A DNA stretch of 64,000 nt from Flavobacterium ranwuense (GTDB lineage: Bacteria > Bacteroidota > Bacteroidia > Flavobacteriales > Flavobacteriaceae), in contig NZ_SMLH01000001.1 in assembly GCF_004349315.1 (NCBI RefSeq), positions 124,001 through 188,000 of the forward strand, in the 5' to 3' direction. Under the pieces are notes generated by a model that searched no databases, was not told the origin of the DNA, and worked only from the letters and a program-made list of their open reading frames with translations. Shown in pieces: positions 17,157 through 26,202 of the stretch. The stretch's first letter is position 1. Every line of letters begins with the position of its first letter. Both the position numbers and the translations under genes were made by a program.

Positions 17157-20108
17157 TTAGAAATTAACGTTTAAACCTAACGTGAAAGTAATTGGTCTTG
17201 GGTACAAATTGTTATCAATACCTCCTGAAATTTCAGGATCTATACCGCTATAATCAGTAAACAATAAAACGTTTTGTGCTGATAAAGTCAATTTAACTAA
17301 TGACGAAGCATTTTCTTTTTGGTTAAAAGTATACCCAACACTTACATTGTCTAATCGAATAAAAGAAGCATCTTGGATGTAATAATCAGACTCGTATCTT
17401 TTTGTATCCTGAGTGGTAAAACCTGTTTCCAAAATATTAGCAACACCGTTAGACAAATCAGTTTCTCTTAATAATATGTTTTGGTAAGAACCTTTACTAG
17501 AATCTACGTTGTTGTAATTATAATTACCCCAAGATCCTCTCCAGTTCATTGCCATATCAAAATTCTTATACGTTACACTTGTATTGAAACCGTAAAAAAC
17601 ATCAGCAGCCGGTTTATGAAAACGGTATTTATCTTGCTCTGTAATAATACCATCTTTATTTCTGTCAATATACACACCGTCAATAGGTTTTGCATCCGCT
17701 CCATACGCTTGCTCGTATACGTAAAAAGAACTTGGTGAATACCCCACTTGGTGATTTTGAATCGTATTTCCAGTAGCTCCTTCATAACCACCTACATTAA
17801 TACCAGGAGTATTATCTAACACAGTAGTTAATTTAGTGATTTTAGAATCTTGAAAAGTTACATTTCCTCCCAAAGTCCATTCAAAATCATCTGTTTTAAC
17901 CGGTATTACTTCAGCGGCCAATTCGATACCTTTATTTTCTATGGTTCCAATGTTATAATTGTCATAGTTAGAGAATCCAAAGAAAGAAGGATTTTGTGTG
18001 TACAATAATAAATCTTCTGTATCTCTCTTGTATAAATCAACGCTACCATTGATTCTGTTATTTAAAAACCCATAATCAAGACCCACATTGACTGTTGTAG
18101 TTTCTTCCCATTTCAGATTACTGTTATACGGTTGTGGTCTAAATGTGTTATAAAACGTACTTCCAAATTGGTATTGTGCTGTACTATTAGACACTAAATA
18201 CAATGGAATAGAAGGATAGCTTACTCCAATATCCTGTTGTCCAGTTATACCCCAACCTCCACGAAGTTTTAATGTAGAAATACTAGACACATCTTTTAAG
18301 AAATTTTCTTCATTCAATTTCCAAGCTAAAGCAACAGCAGGGAAATTTGCCCAACGGTTAGATTCAGTAAATCTTGAAGTACCGTCACGTCTATAAGATA
18401 AAGTTAATAAATATTTATCTGCTATAGAAATGTTAGTTCTTGCAAAAAATGACTGCAAGTTGACACGCGAAGGTACTGAGACCACATCAACAGTTGTTTT
18501 ATTCTCAAAATTATAAGAAGATCCACCGTTAGAATCCCTAAAATCCTGATATGAATATCCTCCAGTAACATCAAAAACTGTGTTGATTGACTCTACTTTT
18601 TTGTTGTAGTTTAAATACAAATCCATTAATTTATTGAATCTTGAATTTGTATTTTCATACGTATTATTGAATCCAGAACCCGGAAGTCCATTTAGATAAT
18701 TAGCGTCTGTATTACCATAAGATCTTCCGCTTAACTGATCGTAACCAAAGTTAGCAACCGCTTTCAATTCCGGTAAAAAATGCATTTTATATTCTGTTTG
18801 GATATTTCCAATACTTCTGTATGAAGTTCCGAAATTATTTTGTTGTTCAATTAATGATAGTGGATTTCTACCAGCCAATTGATTTAATCCTTCTTTTCCG
18901 TTCACTAAGGTATACCATTGGTAATAATTACCATCCGAAGCTCTTGTGATTCTTTGTGTTGGATCATAACTAATTGCAGCACCTATAGCTCCACGATTAC
19001 TATAATTATTTCTTATTAAAGACGTATTATTGTTAGCTTCAATTTTTAAGTGGTTGTCCAAGAAATTTCCTGTAACGTTAACCCCTAAAGTTGATCTTTC
19101 CATGTTATCTCTTTTCAGGATACCATTTAAATTTGTATACCCTACAGAAGCTCTGTACACCACATTGTCCACTCCTCCGCTCAATGCGATATTATGATCT
19201 GTCCCAATAGCTGTTCTAAAGATTTCGTCTTGCCAATCTGTATCTGCAGTACCCATTAAAGCTTGTTGAGCAGGAGTACCATTAGCATTAACAAAAGCTC
19301 TAAATTGTGTGCTTGTTAAAGCATCAACTTTATCAACAATTTCTGAGACTTGGAAGTTACCATTGTAATTCACTTTCAATTCACCCGCTTTTCCTTTTTT
19401 AGTAGTAATGATAATTACCCCATTGGATGCACGTGAACCATAAATAGCAGTTGCAGAAGCATCTTTCAATACCGAAATAGATTCGATATTATTTTGATTG
19501 ATCGTAGACAATGGATTTCTACCACCCGTAATTCCCCCTGCAGCAACAGGAATACCATCAATTACATATAAAGGATCATTGTTTGCAGACAAAGAAGATC
19601 CACTTCTAATTCTAATTGTAGCACCTTCACCCGGAGAACCTCCACCATTGATGATTTGCAAACCGGCAACTTTACCTTGAATCATTTGATCCGCAGAAGT
19701 TACAGGCCCTTTATTAAAATCTTTAGTTGTCAAAACGGTTACAGCACCTGTAGCGTCTTTCTTCTTAACTGTTCCGTATCCTACCTGAACCACTACTTCT
19801 TTTAATTGATTTGCATCTTCTTCTAAAGAAACGTTTAATGATTTTTGAGAATCGTAGTTAACAACCGTATTTTTGTATCCTATATAAGAAAATACGATAT
19901 TATCGCCTTTCTTAACATTAGATAACTGATATTTACCATCAAAATCAGTAGAAACACCATTAGCGGCACCTTGCACATTCACATTTACCCCCGGAATTGG
20001 CTGTCCTGACACTTTATCAAGAACAGTTCCGCCTACAGAATTCTGAGCCAGAATACTAAAAGGGAGTAGCAGTAATAAAATTAACAACTTTTTATAAATT
20101 GTTTTCAT
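17157..20108 (-). CDS. susC: SusC-like TonB-dependent outer-membrane receptor
   Basis: The 983-residue protein has a signal peptide to about residue 21 (FSILAQ). Next comes a carboxypeptidase-regulatory-like beta-sandwich (about 24-105, GGTVLDKVSGQPIPGVNV), then a TonB box/plug region (VVVQVGYGTVKKKDATGAV; LYVIDGIPV; ASATAIYGSRASNGVIIITT) and a 22-strand barrel ending in the TFTLGLNVNF closing strand. It imports maltooligosaccharides across the outer membrane using TonB energy, with the following SusD as lid. There is no STN signalling domain, so it does not control an anti-sigma factor. Expression is probably set by the divergently encoded LacI-type regulator, which shares the 234-base intergenic region. 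Confidence 0.95.
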   Translation of the reverse strand: MKTIYKKLLILLLLLPFSILAQNSVGGTVLDKVSGQPIPGVNVNVQGAANGVSTDFDGKYQLSNVKKGDNIVFSYIGYKNTVVNYDSQKSLNVSLEEDANQLKEVVVQVGYGTVKKKDATGAVTVLTTKDFNKGPVTSADQMIQGKVAGLQIINGGGSPGEGATIRIRSGSSLSANNDPLYVIDGIPVAAGGITGGRNPLSTINQNNIESISVLKDASATAIYGSRASNGVIIITTKKGKAGELKVNYNGNFQVSEIVDKVDALTSTQFRAFVNANGTPAQQALMGTADTDWQDEIFRTAIGTDHNIALSGGVDNVVYRASVGYTNLNGILKRDNMERSTLGVNVTGNFLDNHLKIEANNNTSLIRNNYSNRGAIGAAISYDPTQRITRASDGNYYQWYTLVNGKEGLNQLAGRNPLSLIEQQNNFGTSYRSIGNIQTEYKMHFLPELKAVANFGYDQLSGRSYGNTDANYLNGLPGSGFNNTYENTNSRFNKLMDLYLNYNKKVESINTVFDVTGGYSYQDFRDSNGGSSYNFENKTTVDVVSVPSRVNLQSFFARTNISIADKYLLTLSYRRDGTSRFTESNRWANFPAVALAWKLNEENFLKDVSSISTLKLRGGWGITGQQDIGVSYPSIPLYLVSNSTAQYQFGSTFYNTFRPQPYNSNLKWEETTTVNVGLDYGFLNNRINGSVDLYKRDTEDLLLYTQNPSFFGFSNYDNYNIGTIENKGIELAAEVIPVKTDDFEWTLGGNVTFQDSKITKLTTVLDNTPGINVGGYEGATGNTIQNHQVGYSPSSFYVYEQAYGADAKPIDGVYIDRNKDGIITEQDKYRFHKPAADVFYGFNTSVTYKNFDMAMNWRGSWGNYNYNNVDSSKGSYQNILLRETDLSNGVANILETGFTTQDTKRYESDYYIQDASFIRLDNVSVGYTFNQKENASSLVKLTLSAQNVLLFTDYSGIDPEISGGIDNNLYPRPITFTLGLNVNF

Positions 20109-20221
20109 ACTTTTTGTTTAAATTAATTTATTTTTTCTTGAGTTTTTATGCTTAACTATTACTTCGAATGTTAAATTTATGTAAATTTTGTGACGCCCGA
20201 CATGGCCTCATTTTATTTCAG

Positions 20222-20235
20222 TTACGAAAACGTAA
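20222..20235. promoter_or_regulatory. Candidate LacI-family operator between susC and lacI
   Basis: TTACG-AAAA-CGTAA is an inverted repeat in the divergent intergenic region of susC and the LacI-type gene, about 115 bases from each start codon. The position suits a shared operator; assignment to this regulator is inference. Confidence 0.4.
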
Positions 20236-20342
20236 TAGTGTTGAAAACTTTCTGATTTACATAAAATTTTATCAGTTTAATTACCATTTATAAAATTTAA
20301 TTTTATCTTTATTACGAAATAAATTATTACCACATCTTCATC

Positions 20343-21365
20343 ATGAAAAGGAAAATAACGCTCAAACAAATTGCAAAAGAATTAGATGTATCAATCTCTA
20401 CTGTTTCAAAGTCCCTGAGAAACAGTCTTGAAATAGGTGAAGAAACCAGATTAAAAGTGCAAGCCTTTGCTAAATTCTATAATTACAAACCCAATAATAT
20501 AGCCCTTAGCCTAAAAAATCGAAAAACAAAAACTATTGGAATCATTATTCCCGAAATTGTTCACCATTTCTTTTCAACGGTTATTAACGGAATAGAACAA
20601 GTCGCCAATGAACATGGCTATAGCGTAATCATCTGCCTATCGGACGATTCATTTGATAAAGAAGTCTTAAATATGGAGATGCTTGCTAATGGCAGCATTG
20701 ATGGTTTCATTATGTCACTTTCAAAAGAAACCCAATTCAGAGGTGATTTTCATCATATTACTGAGGTCATCAATCAAGGAATGCCTGTTGTGATGTTTGA
20801 CAGAATTACTAATGATGTCCTTTGCGATAAAGTAATCATAGACGATAAATATGCAGCTTATGAAGCCGTTCAAAGCTTGATTGATAAAGGGCGAAAAAAA
20901 ATCGCCTTGGTTACTACTGTTGACTATGTTAGCGTAGGAAAACTAAGGACTGACGGCTATATTAAAGCGCTTCTGGACAACGGAATCCCTTTTGATGAGA
21001 ACCTAATTATCAAAATTGAAGATATTGATACCTGCGAAATCACTATTGGAAAACTGCTGGAAGACAAAGCCATTGATGCCGTTTTTGCAGTAAATGAGCT
21101 TTTTGCAGTAACCATAATTAAAACCGCAAACAAAATAGGATTAAACGTCCCTAAAGACTTAGCTGTTATTGCCTTTACCGATGGCATAATCTCAAAATAT
21201 TCTACACCTACTATTACAACCGTAAGCCAGAGTGGAATAAAAATGGGAAATAAAGCGGCAAAAATGCTAATAGAAAGACTCGAATCTGAGGAAAATGAAG
21301 AAGATGAAAACTATAAAACCGAAGTAATTGAAACTCATTTGATAGAAAGAGAATCAACTAATTAA
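20343..21365 (+). CDS. LacI-family transcriptional regulator of the starch locus
   Basis: This 340-residue regulator has an N-terminal LacI helix-turn-helix (residues about 5-27: ITLKQIAKELDVSISTVSKS), a hinge helix (PNNIALSLKNRKT) and a periplasmic-binding-protein-like sugar domain (TIGIIIPEIVHHFFSTVINGIEQ... VIAFTDGIISKYSTPTITTV). It is divergent from susC and precedes the maltose permease and phosphorylase genes in the same direction, so it probably controls both arms in response to a maltodextrin-derived sugar. Bacteroides use the unrelated membrane regulator SusR for the same job; a LacI regulator here matches other Flavobacteria. The final 15 residues are very acidic and likely disordered. 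Confidence 0.9.
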   Translation: MKRKITLKQIAKELDVSISTVSKSLRNSLEIGEETRLKVQAFAKFYNYKPNNIALSLKNRKTKTIGIIIPEIVHHFFSTVINGIEQVANEHGYSVIICLSDDSFDKEVLNMEMLANGSIDGFIMSLSKETQFRGDFHHITEVINQGMPVVMFDRITNDVLCDKVIIDDKYAAYEAVQSLIDKGRKKIALVTTVDYVSVGKLRTDGYIKALLDNGIPFDENLIIKIEDIDTCEITIGKLLEDKAIDAVFAVNELFAVTIIKTANKIGLNVPKDLAVIAFTDGIISKYSTPTITTVSQSGIKMGNKAAKMLIERLESEENEEDENYKTEVIETHLIERESTN

Positions 21366-21512
21366 TCTTTATTTGTTAATTTATTCATTACTACAACCTT
21401 GTAGTTAAATTTCTTTACTTTTATTTGTTTCTAAAAAATAAAAATCTGAAATATATTTTTATATTTACCTCCTCAAAGCTTTAACTTTTACTTCGAAAAT
21501 AAGATAAGTTTT

Positions 21513-21531
21513 GATAAGCATAGCGCTTATC
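21513..21531. promoter_or_regulatory. Candidate operator upstream of the maltose permease
   Basis: GATAAGC-ATAGC-GCTTATC is a perfect 7-bp inverted repeat ending 23 bases before the permease start codon. It could be an operator for the adjacent LacI-type regulator. It has an AGCGC core similar to the site at 26137. Confidence 0.4.
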
Positions 21532-21554
21532 GTATTAATTTTTAAATTACGATA

Positions 21555-22916
21555 ATGAAAAAGCGTAGATTAAGTTTCTGGGAAATTTGGAACATGAGTT
21601 TTGGATTTCTGGGAATACAGATGGGTTTTGCCCTTCAAAATGCTAATGCCAGTAGAATTCTTCAAATTTTTGGTGCTGATGTCCACGAACTTTCCTGGTT
21701 TTGGATCATTGCCCCTTTAATGGGACTTATTGTTCAACCTATAATTGGACACTACAGTGACAAAACTTGGGGAAAATTTGGAAGAAGAAAACCTTTCTTT
21801 TTAGTCGGTGCTTTATTAGCCTCAATTGGTTTAATATTAATGCCCCAAGCCGAAATTTTTATTGCGTTTCTACCTGCCTTATGGGTTGGTGCAGGAATGC
21901 TGATGATTATGGATGCTTCCTTCAATATTGCTATGGAACCTTTCAGAGCATTAGTAGGGGACAATTTAAGAACAGACCAGAGAACTTTAGGATTTAGCGT
22001 GCAAACTGCCTTAATAGGTTTTGGCGCCGTTATTGGCTCTTTGTTACCCTATGTTTTGACGAATTGGTTTGGCGTTTCAAATAAAAATGAAGATAGTGGC
22101 GTTCCTATGCACTTAATTTTATCTTTTGTCATTGGAGCAATCATTCTTGTCGCTTCAATTCTTGTTTCCATTTTTACTACCAAAGAATATTCTCCGGAAG
22201 AATTAGCCCAATTTGAAGACGAAATGGCGCATCAAGAGACGAGAGTTTCTGATACCAAGGAAAAAGAATCGAGTTTATTAGACATTTTTGACGATTTTAA
22301 AAAAATGCCTACTACAATGAGACAATTGAGTTGGGTGCAGTTTTTCTCTTGGTTTGGTCTTTTCGGAATGTGGGTTTTTACTACCCCTGCAATCGCCCAT
22401 CACATTTATGGCTTACCGATTACTGATAGTAAAAGTGAAGCGTATCAAAATGCCGGCGACTGGGTTGGTGTACTCTTTGGTATTTATAATTTAGTTTCCG
22501 CGTTCTATGCTTTTGCTTTACCCTATATCGCAAAAAAATTCGGAAGAAAACTAACCCATTCTATCTCGTTAATTATTGGTGGTATTGGATTGATTTCCAT
22601 CTATTTTGTACCCAATGAAGACTGGCTAATCCTTTCTATGATAGGTGTTGGCATTGCATGGGCGAGTATTTTATCCATGCCGTATGCCATATTAGCCGGG
22701 TCAATATCTCCAATGAAAATGGGAGTTTACATGGGGATTTTTAACTTCTTTATCGTTATCCCTCAAATTATCAACGCCTTAATCGGCGGACCATTAGTAA
22801 AATATTTATATAATGACAATGCCATATTTGCATTAGTCACTAGTGGAGTCAGCTTCTTGATTGCTGCTGTTTTAGTAGTTAAAGTACAAGATGTTGATGA
22901 CGTAATAAAACAATAA
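21555..22916 (+). CDS. MFS sugar permease, SLC45/maltose type
   Basis: The 453-residue inner-membrane protein has 12 predicted helices. It opens with KKRRLSFWEIWNMSFGFLGIQMGFALQNAN and carries HYSDKTWGKFGRRKPFFLVG, both characteristic of the SLC45/GPH-like sugar:H+ symporters that move maltose or sucrose. A hydrophilic central loop (about 215-250) separates the two halves. It begins a plus-strand run in which beta-phosphoglucomutase follows after 3 bases and maltose phosphorylase next, so it should import maltose or short maltodextrins from the periplasm into the cytoplasm for phosphorolysis. Confidence 0.9.
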   Translation: MKKRRLSFWEIWNMSFGFLGIQMGFALQNANASRILQIFGADVHELSWFWIIAPLMGLIVQPIIGHYSDKTWGKFGRRKPFFLVGALLASIGLILMPQAEIFIAFLPALWVGAGMLMIMDASFNIAMEPFRALVGDNLRTDQRTLGFSVQTALIGFGAVIGSLLPYVLTNWFGVSNKNEDSGVPMHLILSFVIGAIILVASILVSIFTTKEYSPEELAQFEDEMAHQETRVSDTKEKESSLLDIFDDFKKMPTTMRQLSWVQFFSWFGLFGMWVFTTPAIAHHIYGLPITDSKSEAYQNAGDWVGVLFGIYNLVSAFYAFALPYIAKKFGRKLTHSISLIIGGIGLISIYFVPNEDWLILSMIGVGIAWASILSMPYAILAGSISPMKMGVYMGIFNFFIVIPQIINALIGGPLVKYLYNDNAIFALVTSGVSFLIAAVLVVKVQDVDDVIKQ

Positions 22917-22919
22917 TCA

Positions 22920-23576
22920 ATGACTAAAAAAGCATTTATATTCGACTTGGACGGAGTGATTGTTGACACGGCTAAATACCATTATTTAGCGTGGCAAAAA
23001 ATCGCAAATGAATTAAATATTGAATTTACACTGGAACATAATGAATTATTAAAAGGAGTAAGCCGCGTACGCTCTTTAGATATTATATTAGAATTAGGAA
23101 AAGTGGAAGCTTCACAAGAAGATAAAAACAGATGGTTAGTTCAAAAAAATGAAGATTATTTATCCTATTTAGTTGACATGAACGAGAACGAAATTCTTCC
23201 GGGAGTTTTCACCATTTTAAAATTTTTGAAAGAAAACAAACAACCAATAGCATTAGGTTCTGCCAGTAAAAACGCCAGACCCATTCTGGAAAAAACCGGA
23301 ATAATATCCTATTTTGACGCTATTGTCGATGGAAATGATGTTTCAAATGCAAAACCGGATCCTGAAGTTTTCCTGATTGCGGCTAAATTATTAGGAACAA
23401 AACCAGAAGATGCCATTGTTTTTGAAGATTCAGTTGCAGGAGTTCAAGCGGCTAATATTGGAAACATGACCAGCGTAGGAATCGGTGAGGCAGCGATTTT
23501 ACATGAAGCAAAATACATATTTGAAGATTTTACTAAAATTGACTCCAACTTTATTGAAAAATTAATAAACAACTGA
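22920..23576 (+). CDS. pgmB: Beta-phosphoglucomutase (HAD superfamily)
   Basis: The 218-residue enzyme interconverts beta-D-glucose 1-phosphate and glucose 6-phosphate. The HAD motif FDLDGVIVDT supplies nucleophile Asp9 and acid/base Asp11. ALGSASKNARPILEKTGI is the motif II region of beta-PGM, and the KPDPEVFL and EDSVAGVQAA segments give the Lys and Asp ligands for phosphate and Mg2+. The cap domain (residues about 15-90, with KGVSRVRSLDIIL) is the type that binds sugar phosphates. It starts 3 bases after the permease stop and precedes the phosphorylase that makes its substrate. Confidence 0.94.
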   Translation: MTKKAFIFDLDGVIVDTAKYHYLAWQKIANELNIEFTLEHNELLKGVSRVRSLDIILELGKVEASQEDKNRWLVQKNEDYLSYLVDMNENEILPGVFTILKFLKENKQPIALGSASKNARPILEKTGIISYFDAIVDGNDVSNAKPDPEVFLIAAKLLGTKPEDAIVFEDSVAGVQAANIGNMTSVGIGEAAILHEAKYIFEDFTKIDSNFIEKLINN

Positions 23577-23675
23577 GAATTAAAAATTAAAAACTAGAAT
23601 CAAAAATTATTTGAGATTAATATTAGCATTACAATCTTTAAATTTTAAAATTTTTGACTCTTTAAATTAGAAAAG

Positions 23676-25979
23676 ATGAATCAAGATTATATAAAACCAG
23701 ATAATTGGTCAATCATAGAAGAAGGATTTGATGTAGAGAACGTAAAATCATCTGAGAGCCTGTTCAGCATTGGTAACGGGGCTATGGGACAACGTGCTAA
23801 TTTTGAAGAGAATTATACTGGAGAAACATTTCAGGGAAGTTACATCGCCGGAATATATTATCCGGATAAAACTAAAGTGGGCTGGTGGAAAAACGGTTAT
23901 CCGGAATATTTTGCCAAAGTTTTAAATGCACCCAATTGGATTGGAATCGACATCGAAATCAACGGAGAAAAATTTGATTTAAATACCTGTTCAGAAGTCA
24001 AAAACTTTCGTCGTGAGCTGAATATGAAAGAAGGTTGGTACAATCGTTCTTTTGAAGCCACTTTAAAAAACGGAACTGAAATCGCCGTTACTATTCGTCG
24101 TTTCCTTTCTATCGTTTTAGATGAAGTTGGGATTATTAATTACGAAATCACACCTTTGAACAAAGATTCAAAAGTAGTGTACAAACCGTACATCGACGCT
24201 GGTGTAACCAATGAAGATGCCAACTGGGAAGAAAAATTCTGGGAACCGCTTGACGTAAAAAAGTCTGGAAATGAAGCTTTTGTAACGGCTCAAACGTTCA
24301 AAACACATTTCAAAGTAACTACTTTCATGCAAAATAGTATTTTGACTAATGGTGAAAAAACAGCTATTTCTCCTTCCAACATTGATGCGACATTCGATAA
24401 AATTCAATTTAGTTACGATGTAATTGTGGCTCAAGGCCAAAAATCATCCATTCAAAAAATTGGTGGTTATACCGTTTCATTGAATCATGAAAACACAATT
24501 ACAGCTGCAGAAAAAGTAATCCAATCTGCAATAGCAAAAGGATACAATCAAATGTTGCAAGACCAAATTGATGCTTGGGCAAAAATTTGGGAAATGTCAG
24601 ATATTACTATTGACGGCGATATAAAAGCACAGCAAGGGATTCGTTTCAATATTTTTCAGTTGAACCAAACTTATTTAGGAAAAGATTCCCGTTTGAATAT
24701 TGGACCAAAAGGATTTACCGGCGAAAAATACGGAGGTTCTACCTATTGGGATACTGAAGCGTATTGTATTCCGTTTTATATGGCGACCAAAGATCAGGAA
24801 GTGGCTCGAAATTTATTGACGTACCGCTACAATCAATTAGACAAAGCCATTGAAAATGCTGCTAAATTAGGATTTACTAACGGCGCCGCTTTGTATCCAA
24901 TGGTAACTATGAATGGTGAAGAATGTCATAACGAATGGGAAATTACTTTTGAAGAAATTCATAGAAATGGAGCCATCGCATTTGCTATTTACAACTTTTA
25001 CAGATACACTGGCGACTATAGTTATATTCCTGAAAAAGGACTGGAAGTATTAATAGGAATTGCACGTTTTTGGCATCAAAGAGCCAACTTTTCAACGAAT
25101 TTAAACCAATACGTAATTCTTGGCGTTACGGGTCCAAACGAATATGAAAACAACATAAATAATAATTTTTACACCAATTATATTGCAAAATGGTGTCTGG
25201 AATATACCTACGAACAAATTCAAAAAGTGTCTCTGGAATATCCTTCTGATCACAAGAGAATTACCGAAAAAGTAAAAATATCGGATTCCGAATTACAATC
25301 TTGGAAAAAAGTTTCGGACAATATGTACTTCCCTTTTTCGGAAGAACATAACGTGTACTTACAACAAGACGGTTTCTTGGACAAAGATTTAGTTCGAGTA
25401 GCTGATTTGGATAAAAGCCAAAGACCAATCAACCAAAAATGGTCTTGGGACAGAATTCTTCGTTCTCCTTATATTAAACAAGCCGATGTTTTACAGTGTT
25501 TTTATTTCTTCGAAGATCATTTTTCGAAAGAAGAACTGAAAAATAATTTTGAATTTTACGAATCGTTTACGGTTCATGAAAGTTCACTTTCGCCTTGCGT
25601 ACACTCGATTCAAGCTGCCTTATTAGACAAAATGGATATGGCGTACACGTTCTATTTGAGAACTTCGCGTCTGGATTTAGATGATTATAATAAAGAAGTG
25701 GAAGAAGGTTGTCATATTACATCAATGGCAGGAACTTGGATGAGTATCGTAGAAGGTTTTGGCGGAATGAGAATTAAAGAAGACATGCTCCATTTTTCTC
25801 CAAAAATCCCAAAAGAATGGGAAGGATATTCGTTTAAAATTAATTTCAGAAATCAAATTTTAAAAATAGCTATCAATCATAAGGAAACAACTTTTTCAAT
25901 TGACGGCAACAAAGAATTGAAAATCATAGTAAATGGTCAGCCTGTAATCGTTAAGTCTCAGAATCTAGTTACTGTATAA
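23676..25979 (+). CDS. GH65 maltose phosphorylase
   Basis: This 767-residue cytoplasmic enzyme splits maltose with phosphate into glucose and beta-glucose 1-phosphate. The layout is that of GH65: an N-terminal beta-sandwich (NWSIIEEGFDVENVKSSESL, FSIGNGAMGQRAN), a helical linker, an (alpha/alpha)6 barrel with the general acid Glu489 in GVTGPNEYENN, and a phosphate-binding stretch (HESSLSPCVHSIQAALLDK). The KYGGSTYWDTEAYCIPFY segment lines the active site. Context with beta-PGM and a maltose permease favours maltose over trehalose or kojibiose as substrate. The preceding 99 bases are AT-rich with no visible hairpin, so it probably belongs to the permease-pgmB transcript. Confidence 0.92.
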   Translation: MNQDYIKPDNWSIIEEGFDVENVKSSESLFSIGNGAMGQRANFEENYTGETFQGSYIAGIYYPDKTKVGWWKNGYPEYFAKVLNAPNWIGIDIEINGEKFDLNTCSEVKNFRRELNMKEGWYNRSFEATLKNGTEIAVTIRRFLSIVLDEVGIINYEITPLNKDSKVVYKPYIDAGVTNEDANWEEKFWEPLDVKKSGNEAFVTAQTFKTHFKVTTFMQNSILTNGEKTAISPSNIDATFDKIQFSYDVIVAQGQKSSIQKIGGYTVSLNHENTITAAEKVIQSAIAKGYNQMLQDQIDAWAKIWEMSDITIDGDIKAQQGIRFNIFQLNQTYLGKDSRLNIGPKGFTGEKYGGSTYWDTEAYCIPFYMATKDQEVARNLLTYRYNQLDKAIENAAKLGFTNGAALYPMVTMNGEECHNEWEITFEEIHRNGAIAFAIYNFYRYTGDYSYIPEKGLEVLIGIARFWHQRANFSTNLNQYVILGVTGPNEYENNINNNFYTNYIAKWCLEYTYEQIQKVSLEYPSDHKRITEKVKISDSELQSWKKVSDNMYFPFSEEHNVYLQQDGFLDKDLVRVADLDKSQRPINQKWSWDRILRSPYIKQADVLQCFYFFEDHFSKEELKNNFEFYESFTVHESSLSPCVHSIQAALLDKMDMAYTFYLRTSRLDLDDYNKEVEEGCHITSMAGTWMSIVEGFGGMRIKEDMLHFSPKIPKEWEGYSFKINFRNQILKIAINHKETTFSIDGNKELKIIVNGQPVIVKSQNLVTV

Positions 25980-26042
25980 TAAACAATTGCTAGAACTTGT
26001 AGTTAATTCTATCATTTTGTCTCAAACCTCACTGGGTTTACT

Positions 26043-26072
26043 AACAATCCCAATAAACATTGGGATTGTTTA
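26043..26072 (+). terminator. Intrinsic terminator after the maltose phosphorylase
   Basis: A perfect 12-bp stem (AACAATCCCAAT with ATTGGGATTGTT, loop AAAC) starts 64 bases after the phosphorylase stop. Only a short T tract follows, so read-through into the amylases is possible. Confidence 0.7.
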
Positions 26073-26136
26073 ATTGTTAATCCGTTCTTAAATCAAAACG
26101 GGCTGTAAACAATACACATTTAAACGTCACTGTTGT

Positions 26137-26156
26137 ATAAAGCGCATTGCGTTTAT
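26137..26156. promoter_or_regulatory. Candidate LacI-family operator upstream of the periplasmic GH13
   Basis: ATAAAGCGCA/TTGCGTTTAT is a 20-base palindrome with 8 of 10 pairs matching and a CG-containing core as in LacI-family sites. It is 47 bases before the start codon at 26203. Confidence 0.45.
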
Positions 26157-26202
26157 TTTTACTATAATTAAAAAAATTATTAATCATAAAATGTATTTAA
26201 TC

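Noticed and set aside
17481..17791. Open frames opposite and within susC
   Set aside because: They overlap the strongly supported SusC coding region and have the composition of shadow frames.
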